Assembly (NCBI GenBank): GCA_934630515.1
Contig: CAKTVV010000001.1
Coordinates: 186,001-250,000, forward strand
DNA from: an uncultured Eubacteriales bacterium
GTDB lineage: Bacteria; Bacillota; Clostridia; Oscillospirales; Acutalibacteraceae
Reading direction: 5' to 3'
DNA: 64,000 bases
Each line of letters begins with the position of its first letter. Positions within the stretch are counted from its first letter, which is position 1. Shown piece by piece: positions 1 to 7,793 of the stretch. The translations under genes were made by a program, and so were the position numbers. The notes below the pieces were generated by a model. The model was not told where the DNA came from and did no database searches. It saw only the letters and a list, made by a program, of their open reading frames with translations.

Positions 1-136
1 CCTGGCTGCGGAACAGCGCCGGGGTCACGTCGTAGCCAAACTCGCCGGCCTGCCAGCCCAGCACCCGATCCACCGTGCCGTCGTCCAGCAGCGCCGCCGC
101 CCGAGCAATGAGATCCTCACGGGTTATCGTTTGCAT
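1..136 (-). CDS. 4Fe-4S electron-transfer protein, N-terminal fragment (runs off left edge)
   Basis: Only the first 45 residues are in the window. They begin MQTITREDLIARAAALL and contain VLGWQAGEFGYDVTP. I recall this N-terminus from 4Fe-4S proteins of clostridial Hdr/MvhD clusters, but no cysteine motif is visible here, so the assignment leans on memory and context. The start is ATG at 136-134, preceded by GGAGG at good spacing, and it overlaps the end of mvhD by 13 bases, so it is probably translated with mvhD as the last visible gene of the mdh-fumC-hdr operon. A likely role is electron transfer to or from the Hdr complex (inference). Confidence 0.5.
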   Translation of the reverse strand, partial: MQTITREDLIARAAALLDDGTVDRVLGWQAGEFGYDVTPALFRSQ

Positions 137-558
137 CGCCAATCCTCCAATCGCTTATTCTCGCCCAGCGCCGCCACCGTGGACACAAAATCGTTCATGG
201 TCGCCGCAAACTTGGCGCCCTCGGCAGCGCTGACCCACTCCACCCGGGTGCGCTCCCGCTCGATGCCCAGATAATCCAGCATCGAGAACAGCAGCGCCAT
301 CCGGCGACGGGCATAGTAGTTACCGGAGGTATAATGGCAGTCACCGGGGTGACAGCCGCACAGGATGACCCCATCCGCCCCCCGCTGGAACGCCCGCAGG
401 ATGAACATGGGGTTCACCCGGCAGGAGCAGGGCACCCGGATGATCTTGACGTCGGCGGGGTACGCCAGCCGGTTGTTGCCCGCCAGATCGGCGCCTGCAT
501 AGGAGCACCAGTTGCAGCAAAATGCCACAATCTTCGGCTGATATTCATTCATCGGCAT
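124..558 (-). CDS. mvhD: MvhD/FlpD-like hydrogenase iron-sulfur subunit
   Basis: A 144-residue MvhD-family protein, which in methanogens carries electrons between a hydrogenase or other donor and HdrA through a 2Fe-2S cluster. The family cysteines are visible: CCNWCSYAGADLAG near the N-terminus, then CSCRVNP and LCGCHPGDCHY. ATG at 558 is preferred because a GGAGG lies about 10 bases upstream; ATG at 552 forms an ATGA overlap with the hdrA stop and is the alternative. An in-frame extension upstream lies inside hdrA and was discarded. It sits directly after hdrA, the usual order in Hdr-Mvh and Hdr-Flox clusters. No hydrogenase large subunit is visible, so the electron donor is unknown. Confidence 0.85.
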   Translation of the reverse strand: MPMNEYQPKIVAFCCNWCSYAGADLAGNNRLAYPADVKIIRVPCSCRVNPMFILRAFQRGADGVILCGCHPGDCHYTSGNYYARRRMALLFSMLDYLGIERERTRVEWVSAAEGAKFAATMNDFVSTVAALGENKRLEDWRCKR

Positions 559-2543
559 ATTGCATCCACCTCCGCCATGATCTGTCTGTTGGTAAAGCCC
601 CGCAGATCCATCGCTCCGGACATACACGCCACCGTGCAGGCGCCGCAGCCCTGACAGACCGCCTCGTTCACCGACGCCACCCGGCGCACCTTGGTGGTGC
701 GGTCGGGCATACGAAACTCCTTATCCACATAGGTGATCGCTCCGTAGGGGCAGACCCGCTCGCAGGTGGAGCAGCCGTTGCACATCATCTCGTCGGAATG
801 TGCCACGCAGGGGTTGCCCATGAGCTTATCCTTCGCCAGCAGCCCGATCACCTTGGCTGCTGCCGCTCCCGCCTGAGACACCGTCTCCGGAATGTCCTTG
901 GGGCCCTGACAGGTGCCGGACAGGAACACGCCGGCGGTGGGGCTTTCCACCGGGCGCAGCTTGGGGTGCGCCTCGGTGAAGAAATCGTTGGTATCCATAC
1001 TGGCGGTTAGCATCGTCGCCAGCGGACGGGCGGACTTATCCGGCTCGATCGCCGCCGCCAGCACCACCAGATCGGCGTCGATATGCCGCTGCCGGTTATC
1101 CAGCAGGTCGGAAGCCTGCACATGGAGCTTGCCGCCCTCGGGGGTCACCTTGCCCACCATACCTTTAATATAGTGGACGCCGTATTCCTCCACCGCCCGG
1201 CGGTAGAATTCGTCGAAATTCTTGCCGGGGGTACGCACGTCGATATAGAACACATACACCTCGGTGTCCGGGTATTTATCCCGGATGAGCATGGCGTGCT
1301 TGGCGGTGTACATACAGCAAATCTTGGAGCAATATTCCTTGCCCTTATCCGCACAGGCGGCGCACCGGGAGCCCACACACTGCACAAACACGATGGTGTG
1401 GGGATGCTCCCCGTCGGAGGGACGCAGCAGGGTGCCGCCGGTGGGACCGGCGGCGTTCATCAGCCGCTCCAGCTCCAGAGAGGTGATGACGTCCTTGGAC
1501 TGGGAATAGGCGAACTCGTCGAATTTGTCCATAGAGATGGGGTTAAAGCCCGTCGCCGCCACGATGGCGCCGTACTGCTCCTCCACATACTCGTCCTTCG
1601 CCTGATAGTCGATGGCGCCGACGGTACAGACCTTGGAGCAGACGCCGCATTTGCCGTTTTTCAGCATCAGGCAATAGTTGGGATCGATGGTCGCCACCTT
1701 CGGCACCGCCTGAGCGAAGGGGATGTAGATGGCGTGGCGGTTATCCATGCCCAGGTTGAACTCGTTAGGCACCTTTTTCATGGGGCACTTTTCGGTGCAG
1801 GCGCCGCAGCCGGTGCAGACATCCTCTTTGACATACCGTGCCTTGCGCTTGATGGTGACGTCGAAATTACCCACAAAGCCCTTAACGGCGGTGACCTCGG
1901 AATAGGAGAAGATCCGGATCTTCTCATTCTGCGCCACATCCACCATCTTCGGGGTGAGGATACAGGCGGCGCAGTCCAGCGTGGGGAAGGTCTTATCCAG
2001 CTGCGCCATCTTGCCGCCGATGGTGGGCTTTGTCTCCACGATGTCCACCGGGAACCCGGCGTCGGCAATATCCAGCGCCGTCTGAATGCCGGCAATGCCG
2101 CCGCCGATGACCAGCGCCCGCTTGGTGACCGGGCTTTCGCCGGGGGTCAGCGGGGCGTTGAGGTGCACCTTGGCCACCGCCGCCTTGGCGAGGATGATGG
2201 CTTTTTCGGTGCCGGTGGGCATATCCTTATGCACCCAGGAGCACTGCTCCCGGATGTTGGCGATCTCCACCATATAGGAGTTGATGCCGGCGGCTGCCGC
2301 CGTCTTGCGGAAGGTCGCCTCGTGCATCCGGGGGGAGCAGGAGCAGACCACAATCCCGGTCAGATGATGGGCAGCAATCGCCTCCCGGATCATCTCCTGT
2401 CCGGCCTGCGAACACATATACGGATAATCGGTGGCAATCACCACACCCGGCTCGTGGCTGAGCGCCTCGGCTACAGCCTTGACGTCCACCGTGCCGGCAA
2501 TATTGGTGCCGCAATGGCACACAAACACGCCAATTCTTTGCAT
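549..2543 (-). CDS. hdrA: CoB-CoM heterodisulfide reductase-like subunit A (flavin, iron-sulfur)
   Basis: A 664-residue HdrA homologue, close to the usual length. HdrA holds the FAD at which electron bifurcation or confurcation occurs in soluble Hdr complexes. Visible are the dinucleotide motif GGGIAGI at residues 147-153, a conserved TLDCAACILTPKM, a ferredoxin motif CTGCGACTEKCP near 240, a second cysteine group CGVCSKVC near 295, and a C-terminal two-cluster ferredoxin region (CNGCSTCERVCP, CQGCGACTVAC). Start ATG 2543 follows an AAAGGGG box. The gene is 16 bases after hdrC and overlaps mvhD. The organism shows no methanogenesis genes, so the natural disulfide or other acceptor is unknown. 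Confidence 0.93.
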   Translation of the reverse strand: MQRIGVFVCHCGTNIAGTVDVKAVAEALSHEPGVVIATDYPYMCSQAGQEMIREAIAAHHLTGIVVCSCSPRMHEATFRKTAAAAGINSYMVEIANIREQCSWVHKDMPTGTEKAIILAKAAVAKVHLNAPLTPGESPVTKRALVIGGGIAGIQTALDIADAGFPVDIVETKPTIGGKMAQLDKTFPTLDCAACILTPKMVDVAQNEKIRIFSYSEVTAVKGFVGNFDVTIKRKARYVKEDVCTGCGACTEKCPMKKVPNEFNLGMDNRHAIYIPFAQAVPKVATIDPNYCLMLKNGKCGVCSKVCTVGAIDYQAKDEYVEEQYGAIVAATGFNPISMDKFDEFAYSQSKDVITSLELERLMNAAGPTGGTLLRPSDGEHPHTIVFVQCVGSRCAACADKGKEYCSKICCMYTAKHAMLIRDKYPDTEVYVFYIDVRTPGKNFDEFYRRAVEEYGVHYIKGMVGKVTPEGGKLHVQASDLLDNRQRHIDADLVVLAAAIEPDKSARPLATMLTASMDTNDFFTEAHPKLRPVESPTAGVFLSGTCQGPKDIPETVSQAGAAAAKVIGLLAKDKLMGNPCVAHSDEMMCNGCSTCERVCPYGAITYVDKEFRMPDRTTKVRRVASVNEAVCQGCGACTVACMSGAMDLRGFTNRQIMAEVDAICR

Positions 2544-2559
2544 GGCGGTATCCCCTTTC

Positions 2560-2952
2560 TTACTTGGAATATTTCCGCAGGGCGCTCATGACTGCCTGCT
2601 GGGGCAGCGCCTCGTCCACCAGCGCCGGAATGTCGTCGGCGGTCATGTGGCTGCCATCCTTTTGCCGGATGACCGCCAGCCGCACCGCCTCGATGAGCTT
2701 CGCCGGCTCCACACCCCTGGGGCAGCGGTCCACACAGGCAAAGCAGGACAGGCATTTATAGATGGAGGGCGACTGCATCAGCGTCTCCAGATCGCCGTTC
2801 TCCACCATGGAAACAAACTGGTGGGGATGATACTCCATCTCGTCGTAGGAGGGACAGGTGCCGGAGCATTTCCCGCAGCGCATACACTTGCGGGGGTTGA
2901 CACCGCTCATGCGCAGCACCTGCTCCCGCAGCCGTTCATTCTTCGTATCCAT
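2560..2952 (-). CDS. hdrC: HdrC-like 4Fe-4S subunit
   Basis: A 130-residue protein with two classical 4Fe-4S motifs, CMRCGKCSGTCPSYDEM at about residues 23-39 and CLSCFACVDRCPRGVEP at about 68-84. HdrC passes electrons from HdrA to the catalytic HdrB. Length and motif spacing fit the family. It lies between hdrB (82-base gap) and hdrA (16-base gap) on the same strand, so the order is hdrB-hdrC-hdrA. The start ATG at 2952 has an AAGGAAGGAT box upstream. Nothing looks truncated. Confidence 0.92.
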   Translation of the reverse strand: MDTKNERLREQVLRMSGVNPRKCMRCGKCSGTCPSYDEMEYHPHQFVSMVENGDLETLMQSPSIYKCLSCFACVDRCPRGVEPAKLIEAVRLAVIRQKDGSHMTADDIPALVDEALPQQAVMSALRKYSK

Positions 2953-3034
2953 CTTCAGGATCCTTCCTTTCTTGCGGAATCGGGGCGGCTCTCACGCGAA
3001 CAGCCAAAGCCGCAAAACGCCGGTCATACGCAGT

Positions 3035-3841
3035 TTATTCGTCTGCCGCCGGAGCCTTTACACCCAGCGCCTCAGCCAGCAGCTCGGTGAAATACACCAC
3101 CGGCAGAGCGCTGCCGTTCTTCTCCAGATTATACCGGCACAGGGGGCAGGCGGTAACGATCCGCTGGGCGCCGTGCGCCGCTGCATCCTCGCTCACCGCC
3201 CGGGAGCGCTTTTGAGCGCCCGCCGGATTCTCCAGCACGGTATAGCCGCCGCAGCACTCGTTGCGCTGCGCATACAGCACTGGCTCCGCCCCCAGCGCCC
3301 GGATAAAGTCCTCGATGATCCGGGGATTCTCCGGGTCGTCAAACGCCATCACCTTACCGGGGCGCAGCAACAGGCAGCCGTAATAGGCGGCGATCTTCTG
3401 TCCGGTGAGGGGGTGCTTCACTGCCGCCCGCACTTTGTCGAAACCCACCACATCCCGCAGCAGCTCCAGATAGTGGTACACCGCCGTCTCCCCATGATAG
3501 GGGGCGGCAGGGTTCTGATCCTGTGCCATATAGGCATTCACCCGGGCGGCGAAAATCTCGTCGGTCTGCATGGCATAGTTGGTCTGCTTGATGACGTTAT
3601 GGCAGGCAGCGCACACCGTCACCAGCGGCTGCTCCGCCGTCCGTGCCGCCGTCAGCGCCCGTACGCTGGGCAGCTTGGAGGCGATCTCGTCCTTTGCCGA
3701 GGAGAACACCCCGCCGCAGCACTGCCAATCGGGGATCTCGCACAGCTCGACCCCCAGCAGCGCCCCGCATTCCCGGGCATAAGCGTCTAATTCCTTCGCC
3801 TTGGTGCGCAGGGTGCAGCCGGGAAAATAACTGACTTTCAT
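3035..3841 (-). CDS. hdrB: HdrB-like subunit with two CCG cysteine-rich domains
   Basis: A 268-residue HdrB homologue. The family uses two cysteine-rich CCG domains to bind unusual iron-sulfur clusters, where heterodisulfide or a related substrate is reduced. Visible are SYFPGCTLRTKAKE at the N-terminus, CCGGVFSSAKDE with CAACHNVI in the first domain, and NECCGGY with TACPLCRYNLE in the second. I chose ATG 3841 (MKVSYFPGC) because homologues begin there and a GGAGGTTTTCCGT box precedes it. Its position 16 bases after fumC is notable, because methanogen thiol:fumarate reductase TfrB also contains HdrB/HdrC-like parts. A link to fumarate chemistry is inference only. Confidence 0.9.
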   Translation of the reverse strand: MKVSYFPGCTLRTKAKELDAYARECGALLGVELCEIPDWQCCGGVFSSAKDEIASKLPSVRALTAARTAEQPLVTVCAACHNVIKQTNYAMQTDEIFAARVNAYMAQDQNPAAPYHGETAVYHYLELLRDVVGFDKVRAAVKHPLTGQKIAAYYGCLLLRPGKVMAFDDPENPRIIEDFIRALGAEPVLYAQRNECCGGYTVLENPAGAQKRSRAVSEDAAAHGAQRIVTACPLCRYNLEKNGSALPVVYFTELLAEALGVKAPAADE

Positions 3842-3857
3842 ACGGAAAACCTCCCTG

Positions 3858-5234
3858 TCAGACCATCTGTTCCGGATGGAATACCTCATCAAACCGCTCC
3901 GCCGTCAGGAAGCCCAGCTCCACGCAGGCCTCCTTCAGGGAGATGTTGTCCTTGAAGGCTTTTTTCGCCGTCTTGGCGGCGTTCTCATAGCCGATGTAGG
4001 GGTTGAGCGCCGTCACCAGCATAAGGGAATTATGCAGGTTGTGATCCATTTTCTCCCGGTTGGCGGTGATGCCTACGGCGCAGTTGTCGTTAAAGGACAC
4101 GATCGCCTCCGCCAGCAGCCGGGCGGACTGCAGGAAGTTATAGATGGTGACCGGCATAAACACGTTCAGCTCAAAGTTGCCCTGAGACGCCGCCATGCCC
4201 ACCGCCACATCGTTGCCGATGACCTGCACCGCCACCATGGTGACCGCCTCGCACTGGGTGGGGTTCACCTTGCCGGGCATAATGGAGGAGCCGGGCTCGT
4301 TCTCGGGAATGTGGATCTCTCCCAGCCCATCCCGGGGACCGCTGGCGAGCCAGCGCACGTCGTTGGCGATCTTCATCATATCGCAGGCGGTGGCTTTGAT
4401 CGCCCCGTGGGCGAACACCAGCTCGTCCTTGGAGGTGAGGGCATGGAATTTGTTGGGCGCCGTCACAAAGGGCTTGCCGGTCAGCTCCGCCGTCTTGGCG
4501 GCGACCAGCTCCGCAAACCCGGCAGGGGCGTTCAGCCCGGTGCCCACGGCGGTGCCGCCCAGCGCCAGCTCATACAGCGGCTTCACCGCCAGCCGCAGCA
4601 GCTCGGCATCCCGCTCCAGACTGGAGCGCCAGCCGGAGATCTCCTGACTGAATTTGATGGGGGTCGCATCCTGCAGATGGGTGCGCCCGGACTTGACGAT
4701 GCCCTCGTTCTCTGCCTCCAACCGCTTGAAGGTCGCCACCAGCTTTTCCACAGCGGGCAGCAGCTTATCCTCGATCGCCAGCACCGCCGCAATGTGCATG
4801 GCGGTGGGGAACGTATCGTTGGAGGACTGGCTCATGTTGATATCGTCGTTGGGGTGGCACAGCTTCTCCCCGGCGATCTGATTCGCCCGGTTGGCGATGA
4901 CCTCGTTGGCATTCATATTGGACTGGGTGCCGGAGCCGGTCTGCCACACCACCAGCGGGAAATGGCTGTTCAGCGCCCCGGAAATGACCTCATCACAGGC
5001 GGCGGAGATCGCCGCCACCTTTGCCGCCGTCATTTTTTCCGGCTTGAGCTGGGCGTTTGCCAGCGCCGCCGCTTTTTTGAGGATACCGAATGCGTGGGTG
5101 ATCTCCCGGGGCATCGTCTCGATGTCTACGCCGATCTTGAAGTTCTCATGACTGCGCTGGGTCTGCGCCGCCCACAGACGGTCGGCAGGCACCTGCATCT
5201 CTCCCATAGAATCGTGTTCGATCCGATATTCCAT
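3858..5234 (-). CDS. fumC: Class II fumarate hydratase
   Basis: A 458-residue fumarase of the oxygen-stable, cofactor-free class II family, interconverting fumarate and L-malate. Visible are TGSGTQSNMNANEVIANRA near residue 100, SSNDTFPTAMHIA near 140, SGRTHLQDATPI near 187 and the superfamily signature GSSIMPGKVNPTQCE near 318. Length matches the family. It lies 19 bases after the malate dehydrogenase-like gene, giving a malate-fumarate pair in one operon, and hdrB follows after 16 bases. Many clostridia use class I (iron-sulfur) fumarase, so a class II enzyme here is worth noting. Aspartase is a close relative, but the sequence reads as fumarase. Confidence 0.93.
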   Translation of the reverse strand: MEYRIEHDSMGEMQVPADRLWAAQTQRSHENFKIGVDIETMPREITHAFGILKKAAALANAQLKPEKMTAAKVAAISAACDEVISGALNSHFPLVVWQTGSGTQSNMNANEVIANRANQIAGEKLCHPNDDINMSQSSNDTFPTAMHIAAVLAIEDKLLPAVEKLVATFKRLEAENEGIVKSGRTHLQDATPIKFSQEISGWRSSLERDAELLRLAVKPLYELALGGTAVGTGLNAPAGFAELVAAKTAELTGKPFVTAPNKFHALTSKDELVFAHGAIKATACDMMKIANDVRWLASGPRDGLGEIHIPENEPGSSIMPGKVNPTQCEAVTMVAVQVIGNDVAVGMAASQGNFELNVFMPVTIYNFLQSARLLAEAIVSFNDNCAVGITANREKMDHNLHNSLMLVTALNPYIGYENAAKTAKKAFKDNISLKEACVELGFLTAERFDEVFHPEQMV

Positions 5235-5253
5235 ACTCTTTCGCTCCCCTTTC

Positions 5254-6198
5254 TCAGATCTCCAGACTGCCGATCACGCCCTTGAGGGTGTCGGCGCTGT
5301 GCCGGAGCAGCTGTACCTCGTTGTCGTTCAGCGGAATGTTCACCTTGCTGCGCACGCCGTCCCGTCCCACCACGTTGAGGGTGCTCAGGCACACATCCTC
5401 GATGCCGTATTCCCCGTGCATCATGGTGGACACGGTCATGGTGGTGTTGATCCCGTTGAGGATGCACTTGCAGATGTGGCACACCGACATGGACACGGCG
5501 TAGAAGGTGGCTCCCTTACGGGCGATCACCCGGGCGCCGGACTTGCGCACATACTCCTCGATTTCCTTGAGATCCAGCACCGGATTTCCCAGCTTTTCGC
5601 CGTGGAACACCGTCTGACACTCCTTGATCGGTACATTGGAGATGTTCGCCACCGACCAGGGGATGAACGAGGAATCGCCGTGCTCGCCGAACACATAGGC
5701 GTGGACGTTGCTCTGGCTGATGCCGTAGTATTCCGACAGCCGGGCCCGCAGCCGGGCGGTATCCAGGATGGTGCCCGAACCGATGATGCGGTTCTCCGGC
5801 AGACCGGACAGCTTATGGAAGGCATAGGTCAGCACATCCACCGGATTGGACACGATGATATAGGTCGCATCCGGCGCATATTTGGTGATCTCCGGGATAA
5901 TCGACTTGGTGATGTTCACGTTAATCTGCGCCAGCTCCAGCCGGGACTGACCGGGCTTGCGGGCGACACCCGAGGTGAGGATCACGATGTTGGAATCCAC
6001 CGCATCCGGATAGCTGCCGGCGTAGATGGAGCAGGGGGCGCAGAAGGGCGTTCCCTGCCGGATATCCAGCGCCTCGCCCAGTGCCTTCTCGTTGTTGATG
6101 TCGATCATGACGATTTCCGACGCCATGCCCAGCATAGCGATGGAATAGGCAATGGTCGAGCCGACGCTCCCGGTTCCGATAATGGAGATCTTGTTCAT
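5254..6198 (-). CDS. mdh: NAD-dependent malate dehydrogenase (LDH-like fold)
   Basis: A 314-residue member of the lactate/malate dehydrogenase family. It starts MNKISIIGTGSVGSTIAYS, the NAD-binding glycine loop, and carries the catalytic region GEHGDSSFIPWS. The specificity loop reads TSGVARKPGQSRLEL. In this family lactate dehydrogenases have Gln at the discriminating site (QKPGETR), while malate dehydrogenases have Arg (RKPGMSR), so the sequence argues for oxaloacetate/malate, fitting the adjacent fumC. Automatic pipelines may label it L-lactate dehydrogenase. ATG 6198 replaces an upstream in-frame start lying inside the operator region. It is the first gene of the operon and has a Rex-like site in its leader. 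Confidence 0.8.
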   Translation of the reverse strand: MNKISIIGTGSVGSTIAYSIAMLGMASEIVMIDINNEKALGEALDIRQGTPFCAPCSIYAGSYPDAVDSNIVILTSGVARKPGQSRLELAQINVNITKSIIPEITKYAPDATYIIVSNPVDVLTYAFHKLSGLPENRIIGSGTILDTARLRARLSEYYGISQSNVHAYVFGEHGDSSFIPWSVANISNVPIKECQTVFHGEKLGNPVLDLKEIEEYVRKSGARVIARKGATFYAVSMSVCHICKCILNGINTTMTVSTMMHGEYGIEDVCLSTLNVVGRDGVRSKVNIPLNDNEVQLLRHSADTLKGVIGSLEI

Positions 6199-6216
6199 AA
6201 TAGCACCATCCTGTAT

Positions 6217-6234
6217 TTGATAACTTTTTAACAA
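6217..6234 (-). promoter_or_regulatory. Rex-type operator upstream of mdh
   Basis: On the plus strand the site reads TTGATAACTTTTTAACAA, which fits the clostridial Rex consensus TTGTTAA-N4-TTAACAA with one mismatch in one half. It lies between the -10 box (6243-6248) and the mdh start, a position where a bound repressor would block transcription. Rex senses the NADH/NAD+ ratio. The rex gene is not in this window. Confidence 0.65.
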
Positions 6235-6242
6235 CTCGCAGT

Positions 6243-6248
6243 ATTATA
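6243..6248 (-). promoter_or_regulatory. Putative -10 box of the mdh-fumC-hdr operon
   Basis: The minus strand reads TATAAT here, about 45 bases upstream of mdh and 9 bases before the Rex-like site. I see no good -35 hexamer at 16-18 bases, so the promoter may be weak or activator-dependent. Confidence 0.5.
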
Positions 6249-6326
6249 TCATATTCCGTCGAAAAGGGGTATTGCCATTTTTGAATAGCTAACATATCAC
6301 TTTTGATATGTAAAAGGGCAAGCTTT

Positions 6327-6353
6327 GCCGGTGCAGCGACCTACTGCACCGGC
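6327..6353 (-). terminator. Hairpin downstream of nfnB
   Basis: A 10-bp perfect stem (GCCGGTGCAG with its complement) lies 16 bases after the nfnB stop. On the minus strand it is followed by a mixed tract with a short CCCTTTT, so it is a plausible but not ideal terminator separating nfn from the mdh operon. Confidence 0.5.
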
Positions 6354-6368
6354 AGCCGAGCCTGTGGG

Positions 6369-7778
6369 TTACTTTTGACTGAGATATTCGTCGATGGCTT
6401 TGGCGGCGGTCTTGCCGGCGCCCATCGCCAAGATCACCGTAGCGGCGCCGGTGACGGCGTCGCCGCCGGCGTACACGCCCTCACGGGAGGTGCGGCCGGT
6501 CTCCTCTTCCACCACGATGCCGCCCCATTTCTGGGTATCCAGACCGGCGGTGGTATTCTTGATGAGGGGGTTCGGGGAGGTGCCCAGCGCCATGATCACG
6601 CAGTCCGCCTCCAGGATATGCTCGCTGCCCGGCACCTCCACCGGACGGCGGCGTCCCTTTTCATCCGGCTCGCCCAGCTCCATGCGGATGCATTCCACAG
6701 CCGTCACACAGCCGTTTTTGGGATCCCGGGGATCGTCCGGGTTCTCATAGCCGAGGATGCGGGTGGGGTTATGGAGGAGCTTAAACTTGATGCCCTCCTC
6801 CATGGCGTGCTCCACTTCCTCTTTCCGGGCGGGCAGCTCCTCCATGGAGCGGCGGTAGACCACCGTCACGTCGCCGCCCAGACGCAGCGCCGTGCGGGCG
6901 GCATCCATCGCCACGTTGCCGCCGCCGACCACGATCACCTTGCCGCCCTTCATGATGGGGGTATCGGCATCGTCCCGGTAGGCTTTCATCAGATTGCTGC
7001 GGGTGAGGAACTCGTTGGCGGAATAGACACCCTTCAGCCCCTCGCCGTCGATGCCCATGAACTTAGGCAATCCGGCGCCGGAGCCGATGAACACCGCCTC
7101 AAAGCCATCCTCGAACAGCTCGTCGATGGTGAGGGTCTTGCCGATGACCACATTGGTCTCCACATCCACTCCCAGCTCCTTGAGGGATTCCACTTCCTTC
7201 GCCACAATGGATTTGGGCAGACGGAACTCGGGGATGCCGTAGACCAGCACGCCGCCGGCGGTGTGCAGCGCCTCATAGACGGTAACGGCGTAGCCCTTTT
7301 TCGCCAGATCGCCGGCGCAGGTCAGGCCGGAGGGACCGGAGCCCACCACGGCGACCTTATGCCCGTTGGGGGCGGGCTTCTGCGCCGGAGCCTCGGCGTG
7401 GGCATTGTGCCAGTCAGCCACGAACCGCTCCAGACGGCCGATGCCTACCGGCTCGAATTTAATCCCCAGCGTGCAATGACACTCGCACTGGGATTCCTGA
7501 GGGCACACCCGCCCGCAGACGGCAGGCAGGGAGGAGGAACGGGAAATCACCTGATAGGCGCCCTCAAAATCCTGCTCCTTGATGCGGCTGATGAAGTCCG
7601 GGATCTCAATATTCACCGGGCAGCCGTTGACGCAGGGACGATTCTTACAGTTGAGGCAGCGGTTGGCCTCCTCCACGGCGATCTCCGGGGTGTAGCCCAG
7701 CGCCACCTCGTCAAAATTCCCGGCACGCACATGGGCGTCCTGGGTGGGCATTTCATGCTTTTTCGGATCAATTGCCAT
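6369..7778 (-). CDS. nfnB: NfnB/GltA-like NADPH-binding oxidoreductase subunit
   Basis: A 469-residue protein of the GltA (glutamate synthase small chain) family. N-terminal cysteines RCLNCKNRPCVNGCPVNIEIP (split around residues 40-60) and CGRVCPQESQCECHC bind 4Fe-4S clusters. An FAD loop VVGSGPSGLTCAGDLAKKGY and an NADPH loop VVGGGNVAMDAARTALRLGG follow. With the preceding FAD/2Fe-2S subunit (15-base gap) it forms an NfnAB (NfnSL) pair, an electron-bifurcating NADH-dependent reduced ferredoxin:NADP+ oxidoreductase. The partner makes Nfn much likelier than a stand-alone glutamate synthase subunit. No large glutamate synthase subunit is nearby. Confidence 0.9.
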   Translation of the reverse strand: MAIDPKKHEMPTQDAHVRAGNFDEVALGYTPEIAVEEANRCLNCKNRPCVNGCPVNIEIPDFISRIKEQDFEGAYQVISRSSSLPAVCGRVCPQESQCECHCTLGIKFEPVGIGRLERFVADWHNAHAEAPAQKPAPNGHKVAVVGSGPSGLTCAGDLAKKGYAVTVYEALHTAGGVLVYGIPEFRLPKSIVAKEVESLKELGVDVETNVVIGKTLTIDELFEDGFEAVFIGSGAGLPKFMGIDGEGLKGVYSANEFLTRSNLMKAYRDDADTPIMKGGKVIVVGGGNVAMDAARTALRLGGDVTVVYRRSMEELPARKEEVEHAMEEGIKFKLLHNPTRILGYENPDDPRDPKNGCVTAVECIRMELGEPDEKGRRRPVEVPGSEHILEADCVIMALGTSPNPLIKNTTAGLDTQKWGGIVVEEETGRTSREGVYAGGDAVTGAATVILAMGAGKTAAKAIDEYLSQK

Positions 7779-7793
7779 GACGCTTGTACCTCC

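Noticed and set aside
6369..7778. Glutamate synthase small subunit
   Set aside because: No large subunit is nearby and the PyrK-like partner makes an Nfn transhydrogenase the better reading.
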